Assembly: GCA_041686375.1 (NCBI GenBank)
Contig: JAWLEB010000003.1
Location: 62,001-126,000 of the forward strand
Length of the DNA stretch: 64,000 nucleotides
Reading direction: 5' to 3'
Source of the DNA: JAGXLC01 sp041686375
GTDB taxonomy: Bacteria; Bacteroidota; Bacteroidia; Bacteroidales; UBA12077
Below the pieces are notes generated by a model. The model was not told where the DNA came from. It was given only the letters and a program-made list of their open reading frames with translations, and ran no database searches. Positions 27,184 through 36,285 of the stretch are shown piece after piece. Positions within the stretch are counted from its first letter, which is position 1, and each line of letters starts with the position of its first letter. Position numbers and translations under genes: made by a program.

Positions 27184-28179
27184 ATGGGAACTAATTTAAA
27201 TAGGTTACTCCTGGCATTTGGCATACTGTTTCTACTGTTTGGATGTAAACAGGAAGAAGCCAGTAAAAATTATATGCCGCAATCAAGCGGAAAACCAGGG
27301 AGTGTATTGGTTGTAATTGACAGTACGAAATTTAATTCTGAGATTGGATTATCTGTAAAAAAATCTTTGAGCAGGGTTTATAAAGGTTTGCCACAGCCTG
27401 AACCGATGTTTGAAATTACGAATATTCATCCTACAGCTTTTAAGAAGCTTTTTCAAAAGCACAGGAATATACTTAAGGTAGAGACTGGTGAAGACTATTC
27501 CGAAACTCGTCTTTTGATTAAAAAAGATATTCATGCCAGTCCCCAGTTATTAATTCAGGCTCAAGCTCCTGATGATTCGGCAATGGCCCATTTATTCAGA
27601 GAAAAGAGTGATCGTATTCTGAATGAGTTCCTTGAAGCTGAGAGAAAGCGCTATCTATCAAGTTATAAAAGTATATCTAATAGTGGGGTTATGGAAAGAG
27701 TGAGAGAAAAGTTTGGTATTGATCTGGTTATTCCTAAAGGTTATTCGCTGGATGTGGACACAACAGATTTTGTCTGGATTGCTAAGGAAGGAAGAGATTA
27801 TTCAAAAGGGCTGCTAATTTATCATAGTCCTTATAATGATGAGCTTGATCTTGCAAAAACTAATTTGCTTGAAGTCAAAGACAGTTTTACAAAAAAATTT
27901 GTCCCTGGCCCTTCACCAAGGTCTTACATGATCACCGAACATCAAATTGATCCTTTTTATGAAGAAAAAACCATTAACGGTAATGAAGTTGTGATGATGA
28001 GAGGACTGTGGAAGGTGAAAAATGATTTTATGGGAGGGCCATTTATAAGTGTTTCCTTTGTAAACAAAGAAAAAACGAAGGTTGTTACTGTAGACGGTTT
28101 TATCTATGCCCCAAAACTGGATAAACGGAATCATGTCAGGAAGCTGGAAGCTATTTTGTATTCGGTTGATTTAGAATAG
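27184..28179 (+). CDS. DUF4837-family lipoprotein
   Basis: 331 residues. The lipobox LLFGC has its Cys at about 21. The mature part begins with a Ser/Gly-rich linker and a strand region (GSVLVVIDS), resembling the DUF4837 lipoproteins that often follow an MltD-like gene in Bacteroidota. Function unknown. It begins 16 bp after the transglycosylase stop, so co-transcription is likely. Confidence 0.75.
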   Translation: MGTNLNRLLLAFGILFLLFGCKQEEASKNYMPQSSGKPGSVLVVIDSTKFNSEIGLSVKKSLSRVYKGLPQPEPMFEITNIHPTAFKKLFQKHRNILKVETGEDYSETRLLIKKDIHASPQLLIQAQAPDDSAMAHLFREKSDRILNEFLEAERKRYLSSYKSISNSGVMERVREKFGIDLVIPKGYSLDVDTTDFVWIAKEGRDYSKGLLIYHSPYNDELDLAKTNLLEVKDSFTKKFVPGPSPRSYMITEHQIDPFYEEKTINGNEVVMMRGLWKVKNDFMGGPFISVSFVNKEKTKVVTVDGFIYAPKLDKRNHVRKLEAILYSVDLE

Positions 28180-28212
28180 CTTTGCAAGCTTAAAGAATGT
28201 TGTAATTTGGGC

Positions 28213-28330
28213 TGTATCAAAATTTTCTCATAATAAATAAACTAAAAATAAGGTTTTGCCATTTATCCGGCATTTGCCGGATAAATGGCAAAAAGTTGCA
28301 GAAAATTTATTGAATTTCTCTTTTGATACA
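28213..28330. mobile_element. MITE-like nested palindrome with short terminal inverted repeats
   Basis: The ends TGTATCAAAA (28213-28222) and TTTTGATACA (28321-28330) are perfect inverted repeats. The centre is a perfect 19-bp stem, 28254-28272 with 28275-28293, around a 2-nt loop. A GTAATTT direct repeat is seen at 28202-28208 and 28343-28349 and might be a target duplication. There is no ORF inside. The stem could also act as a terminator for the upstream operon. Confidence 0.5.
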
Positions 28331-28395
28331 CCACCGTTTAAGGTAATTTATGACCTTAAACATATTTGATTTATGAGTTGATAAATGATGAATGT

Positions 28396-29859
28396 ATGAA
28401 GTTAAGTTTTAATAAAGTACAAGAAAGGGATTTAGATGTTTCAACTGTTTATATTGCAGAAAAAGAAGCCGATTTTTCAGATTATTCTTTTACTACAACT
28501 GAACATGAGTATCTAAAAAGGCAACTGGCACAGGAGAAAAAGGCTATTGATATTAATTCGTATTTTAAATGGTCTTATGTTCGGCTTATCCCTGATGAGG
28601 GCGAGCAATATATCATTTATGAAAAAATTAGAAAGACAGCTTGCCAGTTAGTCCCCCAATTAAAAGAGAATCAACATCAGGCAATTGTGGTTGTTGATGT
28701 TTCAAACAGACCTGACATGATAATGGCATTTCTGGAAGGCCTTGGTTTAAGTTTGTATTCATTTGACAAATATGACACGAAAGAAGATAAGAATTACAAG
28801 CTCCTGGAGATTAAAATATTCAGTGAAGGCATATCAGAGGAGGAACTTCAGAACCTTGAATCCCTTCTAAAGGCTGTATTTAAGTCACGTGATTTGGTAA
28901 ATGAACCTTTGAATAAATTAAATGCTGTGGAATTGAGTCAGGCATTCAAAAACTTAGGCAAAGAAAGTGGGTTTTCTGTTGAGGTTTTTAATAAAAAGAA
29001 GATAGAATCGCTCAAATTCAACGGACTCCTGGCGGTTAACTATGGCAGTGTCGATCCACCTACCTTTACGATTATGGACTGGAACCCCTCGAATGCAATA
29101 AATAATAAACCTTTTGTTCTTGTTGGTAAAGGCGTTGTTTACGATACAGGAGGCATGAGTCTTAAACCTTCTTCTTCTATGAATGACATGAAATCAGATA
29201 TGGCGGGAGCGGCAACGGTAGGTGGAATAATGTATGCTATAGCTGCTATGAATTTGCCATATCATGTTATGGGACTGGTTCCGGCAACGGATAATCGGGT
29301 TGACGGCAATGCCTATGTCCCGGGAGATGTCATTAAAATGCATAATGGCAAAACTGTGGAAGTCATTAATACTGATGCTGAAGGGCGTATGATTCTTGCA
29401 GATGCCTTAAGTTTTGCACAACAGTATGATCCGGAATTGGTTGTTGATTTTGCTACACTTACTGGATCTGCTTCTGTTGCTATCGGACCTATGGGAATTA
29501 TTTCGCTGGGGAATATAAGTCAAAAAATTTTTAAGAAAATTGAAGCCAGTGGCAAAAATACCTACGAACGAGTTGTTCCGTTTCCATTATGGGAAGAATA
29601 TGGAGAAATGATAAAATCAGATATCGCTGATATGAAGAATGTAGGAGGCAGAGATGCCGGAGCTATTACGGCTGCTAAATTCCTTGAAAATTTTGTAGAT
29701 TATCCCTGGATACATATGGATATAGCTCCTTATGCATATCTGGAAAAATTTGATTCTTACAGAGGAAAAGGCGCTACAGGTGTCGGTGTTCGACTTATGA
29801 TTGATTTTTTTAAGCAGTATACTAATGATGTAATTAGTAAGCAAAATTTAGTTGAATAG
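28396..29859 (+). CDS. pepA: M17 leucyl aminopeptidase family protein
   Basis: 487 residues from ATG 28396; an in-frame ATG ten codons earlier is less likely because MKLSFNKV resembles a natural N-terminus. The C-terminal catalytic domain has VGKGVVYDTGGMSLKP (metal Lys/Asp), DMKSDMAGAA and the signature NTDAEGRMILADAL. Two-metal cytosolic aminopeptidase that releases N-terminal residues. It is followed by pdxA after 20 bp. Confidence 0.93.
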   Translation: MKLSFNKVQERDLDVSTVYIAEKEADFSDYSFTTTEHEYLKRQLAQEKKAIDINSYFKWSYVRLIPDEGEQYIIYEKIRKTACQLVPQLKENQHQAIVVVDVSNRPDMIMAFLEGLGLSLYSFDKYDTKEDKNYKLLEIKIFSEGISEEELQNLESLLKAVFKSRDLVNEPLNKLNAVELSQAFKNLGKESGFSVEVFNKKKIESLKFNGLLAVNYGSVDPPTFTIMDWNPSNAINNKPFVLVGKGVVYDTGGMSLKPSSSMNDMKSDMAGAATVGGIMYAIAAMNLPYHVMGLVPATDNRVDGNAYVPGDVIKMHNGKTVEVINTDAEGRMILADALSFAQQYDPELVVDFATLTGSASVAIGPMGIISLGNISQKIFKKIEASGKNTYERVVPFPLWEEYGEMIKSDIADMKNVGGRDAGAITAAKFLENFVDYPWIHMDIAPYAYLEKFDSYRGKGATGVGVRLMIDFFKQYTNDVISKQNLVE

Positions 29860-29879
29860 AACAATAAAAACGAAATCGT

Positions 29880-30935
29880 ATGGAAGATAACAAAATTAAA
29901 ATAGGTATTACTCACGGTGATATTAATGGGATAAGCTATGAAATTATTATTAAAACTTTAATGGACACCCGGATTAATGAACTTTGCATTCCGGTTGTCT
30001 ATGGGTCTGCAAAAGTTGCTGCATATCATCGAAAAGCTTTGAATATTGAAAATTTTAGTTTGAATATCATTAGAGATGCTGAAAAAGTAAATGGAAAACG
30101 TCCTAATATCATTAACTGCCTGACGGATAATGTCAGGGTGGAACTGGGAAAGAGTACTTCTATTGCAGGAGAAGCTTCTTTGGTGGCTTTACAGAAAGCT
30201 GCAGAGGATTTAAAGAATAATAAGATAGATGCACTGGTAACGGCTCCCATTAATAAGGATAATATCCAATCTGAGGATTTCCAGTTTCCCGGACATACTG
30301 AATTTTTAGCCCAGCATTTTGGCACGGATGAAGATGTTCTTATGCTAATGGTAAGTGATCTTATGAGAGTGGGTGTTGTTACGGGCCACATACCCCTTAA
30401 AGATGTCCCCGGACAAATTTCGATAGAAAAAATTCTGAGGAAACTCCGTACTTTAAATCAAACATTAATTAGAGACTTTAAAATAGAAAAGCCAAAAATT
30501 GCTATTTTTGGTTTAAATCCCCATGCCAGTGATGGCGGGGTTATTGGTGATGAAGAGGAGAAAATAATCCAGCCGGCTGTTCAAAAGGCTAAAGATGAAG
30601 ATATATTTGCTTTTGGTCCCTACCCGGCAGATAGCTTTTTGGGGGCAGATAATATCCGCAAATTTGATGCTATACTTGCCATGTATCACGATCAGGGTTT
30701 GGCGCCTTTTAAAGCTTTGGCTTTTGATGAGGGTGTGAATTACACGGCTGGACTGAATATAATTCGTACATCGCCGGCTCATGGTACTGCTTATGAATTG
30801 GCAGGTAAGAATGAGGCCTCGGTTACTTCATTTCGCAAGGCTTTGTTCCTTGCTTTGGATCTTTATAAAAACCGCAAGGAATACGAGGAACTTGCCTCTG
30901 ATCCTCTTGAATATAATGATAAAATGGATATCTGA
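29880..30935 (+). CDS. pdxA: 4-hydroxythreonine-4-phosphate dehydrogenase
   Basis: 351 residues. It has the GDINGISYEI N-terminal block, the metal-ligand His in FPGHTEFLA, and the MYHDQGLAPFK and GLNIIRTSPAHGTAYE blocks near the C-terminus. It oxidises 4-phosphohydroxythreonine in the DXP-dependent route to pyridoxal phosphate; dxr for isoprenoids is nearby but not part of that step. Converges on queG with a 13-bp gap. Confidence 0.95.
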   Translation: MEDNKIKIGITHGDINGISYEIIIKTLMDTRINELCIPVVYGSAKVAAYHRKALNIENFSLNIIRDAEKVNGKRPNIINCLTDNVRVELGKSTSIAGEASLVALQKAAEDLKNNKIDALVTAPINKDNIQSEDFQFPGHTEFLAQHFGTDEDVLMLMVSDLMRVGVVTGHIPLKDVPGQISIEKILRKLRTLNQTLIRDFKIEKPKIAIFGLNPHASDGGVIGDEEEKIIQPAVQKAKDEDIFAFGPYPADSFLGADNIRKFDAILAMYHDQGLAPFKALAFDEGVNYTAGLNIIRTSPAHGTAYELAGKNEASVTSFRKALFLALDLYKNRKEYEELASDPLEYNDKMDI

Positions 30936-30948
30936 TGTAGATGCAGAA

Positions 30949-31881
30949 CTATGATTTGTTGTTAAACTGAATATTGCGCATAAGACCTTGATAACCTGTT
31001 CTTTTAACGGCAGATTTTTTGAATATTTGATTGTAACGCTCTTCGGACAAACTTTCCCAGTTTGTTTTTGAAAATTCAGTAAGTTCCGGAGGTGGCGCAA
31101 AGTCGGGTATATTATGGAGTACGGGTTTACGATTCCAGGGGCATACATCCTGGCAAATGTCACATCCGAAAATCCAGTCCTCAAGTGTGTTTTTCATTTT
31201 TTCAGGCAATTCGCCCTTTTTTTCAATGGTAAGATATGAAATACACTGTGATGCATCAATTTGGTAAGGTTTATCCAAAGCATGCGTAGGGCATACTTCA
31301 AGACATTTGGTGCAGGAGCCGCAATAGTCTTTGGCAGGACTGTCATAATCAAGCTCAATATTTAAGAGAATCTCTCCAATGAATACATAGGAGCCAAATT
31401 GGCGTGTTATAAGGTTTGTATTTTTACCTATCCATCCTAGGCCGGATTTTTGTGCCCATACTTTATCCATAACAGGTGCAGAGTCTACAAAGTATCTTCC
31501 CGATACTTCGTCTTCAATATTTTCCTGTATGGATTGAAGTAATGACTTTAGCTTTTTTTTAATGATTTTGTGATAATCAGTCCCATAGGCATATTTAGAT
31601 ATCTTGTAGGTATCGTTTTTTTGAGTTTGAGCAGGGTAGTAATTTAAAATAACTGAAACAATTGATTTTGTCCCCGGGATAAGTTTGGCCGGATCAGTTC
31701 TTTTCTCAAAATAATTTTCCATGAATTTCATCTCTCCGTGACGGGTTTCCTGGATCCATTGCTTGAAGTTTTCTGCCTCTTTTTCCAGTGGCTCTGCTTT
31801 GCTGATACCACAACCATCGAATCCATGCTTTTGGGCGGATGATTTAATAATTTCTGTATATTCTTTTTTTTTATCCGGCAT
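30949..31881 (-). CDS. queG: Epoxyqueuosine reductase
   Basis: 310 residues, normal for QueG. Two ferredoxin-like clusters are present: CGSCTKCLEVCP (about 193-204) and C-x2-C-x3-C in CDICQDVCPWN (about 240-250). Upstream is the cobalamin-binding region with the conserved Asp in VDSAPVMDKVWA. It reduces epoxyqueuosine to queuosine in tRNA. The gene sits at the 3' end of the suf operon, 27 bp after the sufT-like gene; an Fe-S enzyme behind its assembly machinery is reasonable but not proof of a functional link. Confidence 0.95.
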   Translation of the reverse strand: MPDKKKEYTEIIKSSAQKHGFDGCGISKAEPLEKEAENFKQWIQETRHGEMKFMENYFEKRTDPAKLIPGTKSIVSVILNYYPAQTQKNDTYKISKYAYGTDYHKIIKKKLKSLLQSIQENIEDEVSGRYFVDSAPVMDKVWAQKSGLGWIGKNTNLITRQFGSYVFIGEILLNIELDYDSPAKDYCGSCTKCLEVCPTHALDKPYQIDASQCISYLTIEKKGELPEKMKNTLEDWIFGCDICQDVCPWNRKPVLHNIPDFAPPPELTEFSKTNWESLSEERYNQIFKKSAVKRTGYQGLMRNIQFNNKS

Positions 31882-31908
31882 TGATTTCCTAACAATGGAT
31901 TAATCAAA

Positions 31909-32232
31909 CTAAAGCAGTCCCAGTTCAAGCTTTGCCTCTTCTGACATCATTTCTTTGTCCCAGGGTGGATCAAAAACAAGCTCGACATCTACGTCCTTTA
32001 CTTCATCAATATCTTTCACTCTATCATGTACTTCCTGTAAAATATCATCTGCAATTGGACAATTGGGCGCCGTTAAGGTCATTCTTATTTCAACGTTGTT
32101 GTTTTCATCTACATTGATATCATATATGAGCCCTAAATCATATACATTTACGGGTATTTCAGGGTCATAGACTTCTTTTAAGACCTGGACAATTTTACTT
32201 TCTATGGTTAAATATTCCTCTTTATCACTCAT
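31909..32232 (-). CDS. sufT: SufT/MIP18-like (DUF59) Fe-S assembly factor
   Basis: 107 residues of the MIP18 family. It has DPEIPVNVYDLGLIYDI and the conserved Cys in TAPNCPIADDI, followed by a DVELVFDPPW strand. Proteins of this type assist maturation of Fe-S proteins and are often encoded in suf operons. It is 141 bp behind sufE on the same strand, which is the largest gap within the operon. Confidence 0.9.
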   Translation of the reverse strand: MSDKEEYLTIESKIVQVLKEVYDPEIPVNVYDLGLIYDINVDENNNVEIRMTLTAPNCPIADDILQEVHDRVKDIDEVKDVDVELVFDPPWDKEMMSEEAKLELGLL

Positions 32233-32373
32233 GGTAGATACATTTTCTGCAATTTATATATTATTTTTTGTCAAATTGTTTGTTGTGAATCATTCTAAAA
32301 ATTTACCAATTATTGGTTTTAAATACCTTTCTATTGTTTCCAACAATTTTGCCTTAAAAGGGTTCAACAGTTC

Positions 32374-32799
32374 CTATTTGTTCAATTTTGCATTGTAAGC
32401 AAGTGCATATGCCTTTATTTTGTTGACCATTGCTAACAAGCCATTTGATCTGGTAGGAGATAGGTTTTCTTTTAATCCTATCTTATCGATAAAATATAAG
32501 TCTGCGTCCTTTATTTCTTTTGGGGTTTTTCCGGACAACACTCTGATAAGTAATGCTATAATTCCTTTAGTTATGATTGCGTCGCTATCGGCCTGAAAAT
32601 ATAGTTTGTCTCCTTTTAGTTCAGCATCGAGCCATACCTTTGACTGGCAGCCGTCAATCAAATTTTCCGGTACCTTCTTATCCGGGCTCATTTCGGGTAA
32701 ATCTTTGCTTAATTCAATTAAATAGTTGTATTTATCCATCCAATCATCAAACATTGAAAATTCTTCAATGATTTCTTGTTGGTTTTCTTCTAAAGTCAT
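32374..32799 (-). CDS. sufE: Cysteine desulfuration protein SufE
   Basis: 141 residues. The sulfur-accepting Cys is C51 in LIDGCQSKVW, with the family's C-terminal block (SPTRSNGLLAMVNKIK). It takes persulfide sulfur from SufS and passes it to the SufBCD scaffold. Its start is 12 bp after sufS. Confidence 0.95.
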   Translation of the reverse strand: MTLEENQQEIIEEFSMFDDWMDKYNYLIELSKDLPEMSPDKKVPENLIDGCQSKVWLDAELKGDKLYFQADSDAIITKGIIALLIRVLSGKTPKEIKDADLYFIDKIGLKENLSPTRSNGLLAMVNKIKAYALAYNAKLNK

Positions 32800-32811
32800 A
32801 GCAGTTGTCTT

Positions 32812-34044
32812 TTATGCGAACATTTGTTTGGTTTTCAATAGGCTTTCATATAAAGCATTAATTTCTTCTTTTGTGTTATATATGGCAAAAGAAGCACGTA
32901 CCGTTCCCGGTATTTTAAAATGATCAATAAGTGGTTCAGTGCAATGATGTCCGGTACGTAAGGCGATACCCATTTTATCCACTACCATACCGGTGTCATA
33001 AGGATGAATATCTCCTAATAGAAAAGACACTACACTTATTTTTCTTTCTGCCGTTCCGTAGATTCTTAGGCCATCTATTTCTTTCAATTTTTTGGTAGCA
33101 TAATCCAGCATTTGCTCTTCATGTTCAAATATGCCAGACAACCCGATGCCGGAAAGATAATCAAGCGCTTGTGCCATTCCTATTGCCCCGACATAATTAG
33201 GTGTTCCTGCTTCAAACTTTAATGGTAAATCATTAAATGTAGTATTTGACAGGGTTACTTTTTTGATCATCTCACCACCAGTTTGATAGGGAGGTAGCTC
33301 TTCGAGCCATTGTTCTTTTCCGTAGAGAACTCCTGTACCATTAGGTCCATAAACTTTATGTCCGGAAAATGCGAAAAAATCACAATCCAGACTTTGTACG
33401 TCAACAGCCATGTGTTGAATGCTCTGTGCTCCGTCAATAAGAACAGGAATGTTTCTCTCATGAGCTAACCTGATTATTTCTTGTATATCGTTAATGGTGC
33501 CAAGGGTGTTGGAAACATGGGTTACAGAAACGATCCGGGTCTTGTCATTCAGTAATTTTTTATACTCATCAAGTTTTAATTCTCCATGTTCGTTAATTGG
33601 AATATATCTAAGTGATGCCTGTTTTCTCTTGCAAACAGTTTGCCATGGCACAATGTTAGCATGGTGCTCCATTTCCGAGATTATAACTTCATCACCTTCT
33701 TTTATAAATTTTTCACCGAAAGAATAAGCCACAGCATTGATAGAATGCGTAGTACCGTTGGTGAAAATCACTTCTTCCGGCTTTTTCGCATTAATGAATG
33801 ATTGTATGGCTATTCGTGCGTTTTCGTATCTTTCGGTTAACCTTTCGCTTAAATAGTGTATACCACGGTGGATGTTGCTGTTTTCAAAGGAATATATCTC
33901 CGTGATTTTGTCAATAACTTGTTGGGGTTTTTGCGTAGTGGCAGCATTGTCAAAATAAATCAGTGGTTTGTCATAAATCTCCTGATTCAGAATAGGGAAA
34001 TCTTTTCTGATTTTTTCTATGTCAAAATTTCTGGCTGTACTCAT
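32812..34044 (-). CDS. sufS: Cysteine desulfurase SufS
   Basis: 410 residues. The PLP Lys is K230 (FSGHKVYGP). His128/129 in SEMEHHANIVPW contact PLP. The catalytic Cys is C368 in RTGHHCTEP, within the short loop typical of group II desulfurases. It produces protein persulfide from cysteine for Fe-S cluster synthesis, with SufE. Confidence 0.97.
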   Translation of the reverse strand: MSTARNFDIEKIRKDFPILNQEIYDKPLIYFDNAATTQKPQQVIDKITEIYSFENSNIHRGIHYLSERLTERYENARIAIQSFINAKKPEEVIFTNGTTHSINAVAYSFGEKFIKEGDEVIISEMEHHANIVPWQTVCKRKQASLRYIPINEHGELKLDEYKKLLNDKTRIVSVTHVSNTLGTINDIQEIIRLAHERNIPVLIDGAQSIQHMAVDVQSLDCDFFAFSGHKVYGPNGTGVLYGKEQWLEELPPYQTGGEMIKKVTLSNTTFNDLPLKFEAGTPNYVGAIGMAQALDYLSGIGLSGIFEHEEQMLDYATKKLKEIDGLRIYGTAERKISVVSFLLGDIHPYDTGMVVDKMGIALRTGHHCTEPLIDHFKIPGTVRASFAIYNTKEEINALYESLLKTKQMFA

Positions 34045-34113
34045 ATTAATTTTTTTTCCTATATGCTGTTTTGAATCTGAACCCTGTTTAAAATTACTTT
34101 ACTAACCATGATT

Positions 34114-35481
34114 TTAGGAACAATGTATTTCACAATAATTGCAGCGAGATAATTCTCCCCGTAATCGTTTATTTACAAGCTCGTCAATTCTTTCTTGAAG
34201 CGGTTTAACTGTGATTTTCTCTATTACTTCATGTGCAAAAGCATACATGAGTAATAGCCTGGCTTCTTTATAATTAATTCCACGGGAACGTAAATAAAAT
34301 AGGGCATTTTCATCCATTTGACCAACTGTTGCGCCGTGGCTACATTTTACATCATCAGCATAGATCTCGAGTTGAGGTTTGGTATTCATTTTTGCATCAT
34401 CAGTCAGTAAGATGTTGTTATTAGATTGATATGCTTCTGTTTTTTGTGCATCTTTTTGAACATGAATGCGACCGTTAAATGCACCGGTTGCAAAATCGTC
34501 TAAAACCCCTTTAAATAATTGATTACTTTGAGAATGAGCTTTTGCATGATCAATATATATGTAATTGTCAATGTGTTGTCCTCTGTCAGATAAAAACAAC
34601 CCTAACGTATTGTTATCGCAGCCTTCACCGTTAAGTTTAACATGGTAGTCATTTCGTACCAATCCTCCATGCAGCGTAATCGTATTAGTGGATGCACTGC
34701 TGTCTTTTTCTTGTTGAAGATAGATTTGTGATAACTGCGTAGCTCCGTTATGTTCGTTTTGTATTCTTGCTAAATCAAATCGGGCGCTTTGGTTGACAAA
34801 TATTTCTGTAACAGAATTCGTTAAAAAGGTTTGTTGTGTTAGCGTATGATCGCAAATAATGATATTCGCTTCGCTATTTTTTTCTATAACGAAAAGATTG
34901 CGGTGTTGACTCATTCCCGCCTCTTCATCAAGCAAAATATTTATAATTTGAATGGGCTTTTCCATTACAGCGCCTTTTGGGGCATAAAAGAAAACCCCGT
35001 CTTGTGCAAAAGCTGTATTCAAGGCTGTAAGACTTTCCTTTTCGTTATCAGCATAATTATTGTAATGCTTTTTCACAATTTCCGGATATTGCTTGGCGGC
35101 TTCTCTTAAACTGCCTATAACTATTCCGTTATCCAATTTTTTTAAAAGATTATCATTATCGTAATACCAACCATTCAAAAGGATAATCATGTTGGTATCC
35201 AATTCCGGGACGTCACACTTGAATATTTCATTGATTTTAAAATCAATGTTTTTTGGCTGAAAATAGTTTCTGTATGTTTTTTCAAAAACAGGGGTTAAGT
35301 CTGTATATTTGTATCTTTCCAATTTTTTGGTTGGAATACCTAAGTTTTTAAAGTTTTCCAGCGCCTTATCCCTTTGCTTGTTTATAAAATCAGGCAAACC
35401 ATTATTGAGTTCATCATTATGATCATGAAACAATTCAACAAAATGTGCTTTTATATCAGGATTTTGGGTTTTTATACTCAT
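34114..35481 (-). CDS. sufD: Fe-S assembly scaffold protein SufD
   Basis: 455 residues. The long central beta-helix region and the conserved KCSHGATVG-type block (VKCSHGATVGQMDE, about 383-396) mark a SufB/SufD-family protein. Position between sufC and sufS agrees. The last residues, RCNYCEIHCS, hold three Cys in a short tail. This tail is absent from the E. coli protein as I know it, and may be a lineage feature of Bacteroidota; its role is unknown. Confidence 0.93.
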   Translation of the reverse strand: MSIKTQNPDIKAHFVELFHDHNDELNNGLPDFINKQRDKALENFKNLGIPTKKLERYKYTDLTPVFEKTYRNYFQPKNIDFKINEIFKCDVPELDTNMIILLNGWYYDNDNLLKKLDNGIVIGSLREAAKQYPEIVKKHYNNYADNEKESLTALNTAFAQDGVFFYAPKGAVMEKPIQIINILLDEEAGMSQHRNLFVIEKNSEANIIICDHTLTQQTFLTNSVTEIFVNQSARFDLARIQNEHNGATQLSQIYLQQEKDSSASTNTITLHGGLVRNDYHVKLNGEGCDNNTLGLFLSDRGQHIDNYIYIDHAKAHSQSNQLFKGVLDDFATGAFNGRIHVQKDAQKTEAYQSNNNILLTDDAKMNTKPQLEIYADDVKCSHGATVGQMDENALFYLRSRGINYKEARLLLMYAFAHEVIEKITVKPLQERIDELVNKRLRGELSRCNYCEIHCS

Positions 35482-35500
35482 CTTTTTGTCATTTTACAGT

Positions 35501-36253
35501 CTACACTTTATCAGCTTTTTTTAACCAGTCGTACCCTTTCTCTTCCAGTTCAATTGCCAGAGTCTTGTCCCCTGACTTAGCAATTTGCCCGCCATAAAGT
35601 ACATGTACGAAATCCGGCACAATATAGTTCAGTAATCTTTGATAATGCGTAATTACTATGGTTGCGTTATCATTTGATTTGAGTTTATTGACACCATTAG
35701 CTACCACTCTGAGAGCGTCAATGTCCAGTCCTGAATCTGTTTCGTCCAGAATAGATAGCTTAGGATCCAGCATAGCCATCTGGAATATCTCATTACGCTT
35801 TTTCTCTCCTCCGGAAAATCCTTCATTAACCGACCTGTTTGTCAGATTAGAATTAATATCTACGATTTTCTTCTTCTCTCTCATCATTTTTAGAAAATCT
35901 GAAGATTTCATAGGCTCTAATCCATTGTGCTTTCTTTGCTCGTTAACAGCTGTTTTTAGAAAATTCATCATACTGACCCCGGGGATTTCTATGGGATATT
36001 GGAAGCCTAAAAAGATTCCCTCCCTTGCTCTTTCTTCGGGTGCCATCTCCAGTAAATTTTTCCCGTTATAAATGACTTCTCCATCGGTAATTGTAAAAAG
36101 ATCCCTGCCTGCTAAGATGGAAGCCAGTGTGCTTTTCCCTGAGCCATTGGGCCCCATAATAGCATGTATCTCACCTTCATTAACTTCAAGATTGATTCCT
36201 TGTAATATTTCTTCTCCTTCTATAGATGCGTGTAAGTTCTTTATTTTTAACAT
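35501..36253 (-). CDS. sufC: Fe-S assembly ATPase SufC
   Basis: 250 residues of ABC ATPase. Walker A is GPNGSGKST at 34-42, the Q-loop is near FQYP, the signature is FSGGEKKRNEI and Walker B is LSILDETDSGLD. SufC drives conformational change of the SufBC2D scaffold. 19-bp gap to sufD, 32-bp gap from sufB. Confidence 0.97.
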   Translation of the reverse strand: MLKIKNLHASIEGEEILQGINLEVNEGEIHAIMGPNGSGKSTLASILAGRDLFTITDGEVIYNGKNLLEMAPEERAREGIFLGFQYPIEIPGVSMMNFLKTAVNEQRKHNGLEPMKSSDFLKMMREKKKIVDINSNLTNRSVNEGFSGGEKKRNEIFQMAMLDPKLSILDETDSGLDIDALRVVANGVNKLKSNDNATIVITHYQRLLNYIVPDFVHVLYGGQIAKSGDKTLAIELEEKGYDWLKKADKV

Positions 36254-36285
36254 AATATTGATATTATATCATTCATAAATTTATA

